Below are positions 60,201 to 64,000 of a DNA stretch of 64,000 nucleotides, piece by piece. Every line of letters starts with the position of its first letter. Position 1 is the first letter of the stretch. The notes under the pieces were generated by a model. That model ran no database searches. It had not been told where the DNA came from and saw only the letters and a list, made by a program, of their open reading frames with translations. Source of the stretch: Paenibacillus plantarum (GTDB taxonomy: Bacteria > Bacillota > Bacilli > Paenibacillales > NBRC-103111); assembly GCF_013141695.1 (NCBI RefSeq), contig NZ_WHNY01000036.1, positions 62,001 through 126,000 of the forward strand, written 5' to 3'. Position numbers and translations under genes: made by a program.

Positions 60201-62594
60201 TGTACCTGATAAATCAATGAGGCTTCCGTCTGAGTTGCTGAACGTCATGCCTTCTAAGGTAATATGAGAAGCACCATTCGTAAACGCAACTAATTTGGAA
60301 ACCTTGGGCGCCACTATGAGTTGCTCGTCAATATTGGCATGGCGCGGCCAGTAATACAGCCAACCCACGGAATCCAGATAGAACTCGCCTGGAGAATCAA
60401 GCAGTTCGAGAGCGTTGCGCATATAATACCGATAACCCGCTGTAATGTTTTTGCTTGTCATATTCACATCCGAGCTAATAAGCCTTGACGTGTAATCAAT
60501 GCTCTTGACCTCGGCTTTATATTGCGACCAGGAAGAATCAGGCGCTCCGCTGCCTCCCCACATGACAGTTTCTAAACCGGAAGCGACAGGGTCATCTACT
60601 AACGGAAAGTCCCCTTCATTAAAAATAAAATTCTGGAGCTTATTCATTGGCTCCGGCGGCGCATCAGCAACCTCGTTATATCCGCTGTTCGGATGTCTAG
60701 CCAAAAAACTTCTTTCCCCGTTCTCGCTCATGACAAGCTTAAAGTTCCAGTCTGTGCCTACGTAGGCTTTATAAATAGACCCGGAATACGGCTGCCAACC
60801 TGTCACGGCCTTGCCTCCGTTAAGCACCGGAGTTTCTCCTGGCATCGCCTTGTAGACCACCTCGAAACCATCCGTTCCAGAATCGGCTGCCATAAATTCC
60901 AACGATTGCTCAAAGAAGTATTCGCCTCCACGAATCATCACGGTAATATCGCTCGTCATCCCTCCAGCTTTCAAGGCTTTGACAGTATCCCTTGCCTTCG
61001 CCATACTCTTGAAGGGTCCGTCAGAGTCGCCTACAGATGATGAAAATAATCCGTTCCAGCTGTCACTACCTTGTGTGGACACATAAAGAGTCATTGCCGG
61101 AACAATGCTGAGGCGGTAGTCCTTGTAGGTCAATCCATCTTGAGCCGTTACACGAATGAGATACAAGCGCCCGGCATGCTTGTCATCCTCATGAACGACT
61201 GTGCTCACTGCAGCATTGGCGTCTTCTGCGGTCGAAAGCACGACGGATGGCACCGTGTCGCCGGTGTAATTCAGCACATAACTTGACGTGTTGGCCGAGA
61301 ATCCGTTAACGGTGATCCCCTCTACTTGCAAGTCGCCTAGGTTGGCATTGCTGCTAGTGCCCGTCCGTACATAATTGACGGTGTAGCTGCGCTGACTAAC
61401 GCCATCCTCCGCCGTAACCTTTACAGTAGACGTACCAGGCACTACGCTGGCTTGCGAAATGACTGCGGTAGCGTGTAGATCGTACACCTGTGCAGTAACA
61501 AAAGGTATGGGGCTCCCCACATTCACATTCACCCTATAGGTTAGCTGTCCCTTATCAAATCCGTCGACCGTCGCGCCGCCAACCTGCAAATCTGCTAATT
61601 CAGTATTGTTGCCCGGTAGTACAGTGATGTTCGCACTGCCTTGCTTGGTTACGCCTGCCACAGTTGCCGTTGCCGTGATGATCGCGGTTCCAGGTTCTAC
61701 AGCAGTAACAACTCCATTCCCGCTAACGGTAGCAATGCTCGTGTCGCTGCTGGTGTAATAGACAGCATCAACAACGCTTCTTTGCGAGCCGTCGCTCATC
61801 ACATATTGAACACTCAAGTCTGTTGTTTCGCTTCTTGCAATTTGGTTCTGCACTGGTGTAACTTGTACAGAGGATAAGACCGCTTTCTGAGGAATGATTG
61901 CCCCTGTTGAGAAGATGAAGTCATCCAAATAAAAATCAGTATTGACACTGGAATAACCCGTTTCAATAAACAATCCTCGAAAGTCAACTATATTCGGGCT
62001 GTAAAAGCTTTGCCCGGCAGCTACCAAATCACCATCCAGATAAGCATCGAATGTTTGTGTTGCTGTATCGCCGATAATGGTTACTTTGTACCAGGTTGCT
62101 GGAGATACCGCAGCAAGATTGACTTGCGCATTACTTGAATTTCGGTAAACCAGTTTCCCGGCTGCATAATTTACCCCGATTCGGACCGTATTGACTGATG
62201 AAGCCGCAGTATTGTTGCCTTTCAAATCGACATATAGCGTCTCGTTGACTGAACCACTGTAGGCATTGTAAAACTTCCACTCGGCTGTTACTTTACCCGT
62301 TGTAGCAGTAAATTCTTTACTAACGCGTGCAAGCGTCGGGTCTCCTGCTTGATCCAAAAGATGCAAGCTCTTGTTACTGGAGCTAAGAAAGCTCTTGACT
62401 CGCGCTTTCCCCTTTCCGAATTCTGTTACTGTGAAATCGCCCGTAGGCTTGGCATCATCAGCATAGTTGTTAAAGTTAATGTTAACCAAATCGCCCGACG
62501 CTGCCTGCGTTAGTTGAGGAGCCAATAGGAGAAATATCAAGATGAATACCAAAGCTAGAGAAGTAACCGCTTTCATTATTTGGAAAAACTTCAC
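57258..62594 (-). CDS. Giant secreted right-handed beta-helix protein with Ig-like repeats
   Basis: The 1,778-residue product starts at GTG 10 bases after AAAGGAG and has a signal peptide (SLALVFILIFLLLAPQLTQA). Approximate order: 34-235 a concanavalin-like binding domain, 238-325 a Big_2 Ig fold, 330-500 two cadherin-like repeats (LQVGGATVDGF, LQVEGITVNGF), 500-1170 a right-handed parallel beta-helix (LYVSTQGSDSWNGL, then NNSGVGVNLINSSYSNIYGN and many N-rich turns), 1200-1470 three Big_2 repeats, 1480-1660 a second beta-sandwich, and 1665-1778 an SbsA-type Ig domain. The helix part probably binds or cleaves polysaccharide like pectate-lyase-fold enzymes, but no catalytic residues were identified. 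Confidence 0.83.
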   Translation of the reverse strand: MKFFQIMKAVTSLALVFILIFLLLAPQLTQAASGDLVNINFNNYADDAKPTGDFTVTEFGKGKARVKSFLSSSNKSLHLLDQAGDPTLARVSKEFTATTGKVTAEWKFYNAYSGSVNETLYVDLKGNNTAASSVNTVRIGVNYAAGKLVYRNSSNAQVNLAAVSPATWYKVTIIGDTATQTFDAYLDGDLVAAGQSFYSPNIVDFRGLFIETGYSSVNTDFYLDDFIFSTGAIIPQKAVLSSVQVTPVQNQIARSETTDLSVQYVMSDGSQRSVVDAVYYTSSDTSIATVSGNGVVTAVEPGTAIITATATVAGVTKQGSANITVLPGNNTELADLQVGGATVDGFDKGQLTYRVNVNVGSPIPFVTAQVYDLHATAVISQASVVPGTSTVKVTAEDGVSQRSYTVNYVRTGTSSNANLGDLQVEGITVNGFSANTSSYVLNYTGDTVPSVVLSTAEDANAAVSTVVHEDDKHAGRLYLIRVTAQDGLTYKDYRLSIVPAMTLYVSTQGSDSWNGLFSSSVGDSDGPFKSMAKARDTVKALKAGGMTSDITVMIRGGEYFFEQSLEFMAADSGTDGFEVVYKAMPGETPVLNGGKAVTGWQPYSGSIYKAYVGTDWNFKLVMSENGERSFLARHPNSGYNEVADAPPEPMNKLQNFIFNEGDFPLVDDPVASGLETVMWGGSGAPDSSWSQYKAEVKSIDYTSRLISSDVNMTSKNITAGYRYYMRNALELLDSPGEFYLDSVGWLYYWPRHANIDEQLIVAPKVSKLVAFTNGASHITLEGMTFSNSDGSLIDLSGTTYITVKNSKLHNNSGVGVNLINSSYSNIYGNDIYDIGSNGINIDGGSSLKLTDIAGHNEISNNYIHNTGVIVGSGAGIMISNAGYNNVTYNRVDHTPRYSISLKSPKRPGQMVTTNVSGSNKGSLDSESPYYVRNYIHNEYNYIAFNELTDANYDSNDTGVLESWGTSNNTIHNNMIHDSNTPSAFGFGIYLDDGSDDFVISNNLVYNLQNKLTQGTLYAPLVMKGARNKAINNIFADNVATRGAFMQQQNTDYEPNKDLELTRNIFSNNGESLYFFVNWTNGSAPDDKLTYAAPGDRLKTSDYNVFYDPQDRYSFYSMGVTSVDGIDSWKNYLNRKYDQHSVTADPQFMDPAQGDYRLQYDSPAYDVGFVDIDYASVGLKADFSYANGSESLDRLFVGSDLSGFKPLVRLDTGTQAQLQITGRTVSGYVADLAGATITYSSENPSVATVDAAGNVQGVSTGIVKVHVTVIAGGVTKEGSIYISVANGFEKLTMTTGTTQMAVGQTVTLNVYKAESLSGVNMDLGGAVITYSSSNPSVAAVNQAGTVTGISAGIVELTGTVVSGGVTQSSTIQLKVSNNPLMSITNRPATYMIPVGGKIQSLLKGRLYDGTEVTNFSSDQVSFSSANPQVASVDTSGKITGISTGRTDIVTTIVREGVTQTVLINIHIMSPEPELPDGFRVVNFGNAKSSVTYENGEYTIITNANGTGKVNDSVDNMASIVNSVYLPDNQRNLTLTARIEFIELQNNQQVSAGIFIRESLEQGSKMIMLRNQADNGLRMSLRVSDNATMYTGTANWGGASPIDIKLVKEDDVYTAYYKRTGDDWHFLQRFVMDANAVPLLLSNQLLVGIFAYNPMSPGEPTSFRISNFTMTPDIAASPYVKKVTPANAAQNVQELNEPIIVAFNETIQSGDTFGSIALTAGGTTVPVHVTISGNELEITPVDGLQANTQYVLSLPVAAVKNSQNVQFADGGSYSFTTGNG

Positions 62595-62655
62595 GATTCT
62601 ACAACTCCTTTAAACGTCAGTTTTTTGTATGACCATATTCTCGCTCTCTTTCAAT

Positions 62656-62706
62656 GAAAAAACAGGGCTATGCTCGATGCATTCGTTGCATTCGCTCTAT
62701 AGCCCT
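62656..62706 (-). terminator. Terminator after the solute-binding lipoprotein gene
   Basis: AGGGCTAT pairs with ATAGCCCT around an inner GAATGCA/TGCAT-containing loop; on the minus strand GTTTTTT follows. Genes beyond it need readthrough or a separate promoter. Confidence 0.8.
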
Positions 62707-62733
62707 CCCTCTTGCTAAGCTCGTATCTTCAGG

Positions 62734-64000
62734 TTATTTCTTGCCCTTTTCCTTCAACCAAGCATCTAACTGCTTCTGCTGCTCTGCAAGAATCTTATCA
62801 TTTCCTGATTTCTTCAGTGCTTCTCTATATTTAGGAACATACTCGTTCGGATCCACCGTGCCTGTTTCAATGGCCGCCATGAATTCTTTGCGAACAGCAG
62901 CGACATTCGCTACTTCTGCCTTCACATTTGAACTATCGAACTTGAATCCGAAGATTTCAGGCACAACCGCTGTTTCGTTCATTTTCTTCGTCAATTCCCA
63001 AGTATTATCCGCTTGCCCGTCAAGGAGATAACCGTTCATGACATTTCCAATGCGCCAGCCCGTATACACATACCCGCCGTCTTTTTTCACTTTAACCTTG
63101 TTGTCAGCCATTTTCTCATAGTGCTTTCCTTCTACGCCATAAGCCAGAATATTGAACAAGGTACTGTCGGTATTAACAAGCTCTAGGAACATCATCGCTC
63201 TCTCCGGGTTCTTCGATGTGCGGCTAATCGCTGTCATGGTTGCTTGAACTCCTGTAAATTCAGGTGCACTCAGAGGAATATAGACAACGTCATTCCCGCC
63301 ATTTTTAAGCTTTTCTTCAAACTCCCCGCCGGGCTTCAACGTTTGATCGAATTTAGAAACAATTTTGCCTGCTGTTAAGTTGGCTGAGTTATCAGCGGTA
63401 GCTATGTCCTTATTGATATACCCCTTTGTGTACCAATCATGCAGCATCTTGTGAAACTCCAGATATTCGGGTGTATCGACCAGTTCAACGACCTTATACG
63501 ACTTGTCACCCGATTTGTAGAATGTCGTATCGTTTACACCCGTGTAACCATACATCTGGTATCTAAAGCTTGTCGAGGCAGTATACGGAATAGCATTCGG
63601 TTCATTTTGTTTGATCTTATCCAAGAAAGGCTCCAGATCTTTAAAGGTTTTGATTTTGCTTGTATCAAGCCCATACTTATCTACATACCGCTTCTGAACA
63701 GAAAATCCGTATACCTTGGCTGCGATTTGATAATTGGGCACCGCATACAGCTCACCCTGAAGCTTCGAATCTTCCCAAGCCAACGCAGGCAGGCTCTTCT
63801 GGAGGTTTGGAGCATATTGCGGAAGCAGCTTGCTTAGTTCAGTAAAAGCGCCCTTTTTGGCATTGTTTTCATATAGAAACGAATAGTTTGCAGTCCATAA
63901 CAAGTCCAAAGCCTCGTTGCTCGCTAACAAGGTATTCATTTTTTCAGGATAGCTTGCACTTGGAATCATGCTAATTTTCAATGTAGCATTAATTTTCGGC
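62734..64000 (-). CDS. Extracellular solute-binding protein of a sugar ABC importer, cut by window edge
   Basis: The last 422 residues of a family 1 binding protein are visible; the N-terminus with its lipoprotein signal lies beyond 64000, and the frame is open to the edge (PKINATLKISMIP). Features include LASNEALDLLWTANYSFLYE, GYTGVNDTTFYKSGDKSYKV and a C-terminus KQLDAWLKEKGKK, typical of the LplA-like group. It should be served by permeases encoded further right. It is the first visible gene of the second saccharide cluster. Confidence 0.9.
   Translation of the reverse strand, partial: PKINATLKISMIPSASYPEKMNTLLASNEALDLLWTANYSFLYENNAKKGAFTELSKLLPQYAPNLQKSLPALAWEDSKLQGELYAVPNYQIAAKVYGFSVQKRYVDKYGLDTSKIKTFKDLEPFLDKIKQNEPNAIPYTASTSFRYQMYGYTGVNDTTFYKSGDKSYKVVELVDTPEYLEFHKMLHDWYTKGYINKDIATADNSANLTAGKIVSKFDQTLKPGGEFEEKLKNGGNDVVYIPLSAPEFTGVQATMTAISRTSKNPERAMMFLELVNTDSTLFNILAYGVEGKHYEKMADNKVKVKKDGGYVYTGWRIGNVMNGYLLDGQADNTWELTKKMNETAVVPEIFGFKFDSSNVKAEVANVAAVRKEFMAAIETGTVDPNEYVPKYREALKKSGNDKILAEQQKQLDAWLKEKGKK

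Noticed and set aside
1-64000. tRNA, rRNA, CRISPR arrays, prophage or intact transposase genes
   Set aside because: None was recognised on either strand. The repeats found are too irregular for CRISPR and no transposase motif is present.

Overview
The window looks like a chromosomal segment of a low-to-mid GC, endospore-forming Firmicute, most likely Paenibacillus or a close relative. This rests on strong GGAGG ribosome binding sites, YesM/AraC-with-Cache regulators, SLH, YHYH and stalk-type exported proteins, a B. subtilis-type Fnr, and several polysaccharide-utilisation operons. No rRNA, tRNA, CRISPR array, prophage or intact insertion sequence was seen.

Layout. 1-8.6 kb: the 5' part of a sensor kinase, a family 8 polysaccharide lyase, an OatA-like O-acetyltransferase, a decayed AraC-Cache remnant, and an AraC regulator divergent from a GH105 unsaturated-uronyl hydrolase. 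9.2-17.5 kb: an SLH-anchored 5'-nucleotidase, a three-gene ABC-2 transporter operon preceded by a c-di-AMP (ydaO-type) riboswitch, and an AraC regulator divergent from a GH42 beta-galactosidase. 17.9-23.5 kb: VOC and MarR genes, a ROK fructokinase, an argC gene with an in-frame stop behind tandem ARG boxes, a stalk-domain protein and a chemoreceptor.

23.5-33.6 kb is a redox/oxygen-limitation module: a zinc-ribbon protein, an NreB/NreC-like two-component pair, an NreA-like GAF protein, Fnr, a polysaccharide deacetylase, a ba3-type oxidase operon (subunits IIA, II and I, then a hemerythrin-like protein and a small partner), mobA, a DoxX protein and a CDF transporter. Six TGTGA-N6-TCACA-like Fnr sites lie upstream of genes here, and NreC-like palindromes lie between nreA and fnr, so the block reads as one local regulon.

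34.7-46.7 kb is a six-gene minus-strand polysaccharide operon: esterase, two permeases, solute-binding lipoprotein, Cache-AraC regulator and a 1,679-residue secreted protein with no recognised catalytic family. 47-50.7 kb is a decaying patch: a YHYH protein, a DinB protein, a frameshifted ABC-2 permease, and a deletion that joins the start of a GntR regulator to the tail of an ABC ATPase. 50.9-64 kb is a second saccharide operon on the minus strand: a binding lipoprotein cut by the window edge, a 1,778-residue beta-helix protein, a ThuA-like protein, two Gfo/Idh/MocA dehydrogenases, an unclassified 761-residue protein probably acting on polysaccharide, and an SGNH esterase.

Together the genes describe a soil or plant-associated saprophyte that breaks down uronate-rich and acylated polysaccharides and adjusts its terminal oxidase and sensing to low oxygen or nitrate. 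All family calls come from reading motifs by eye; no database search was run.
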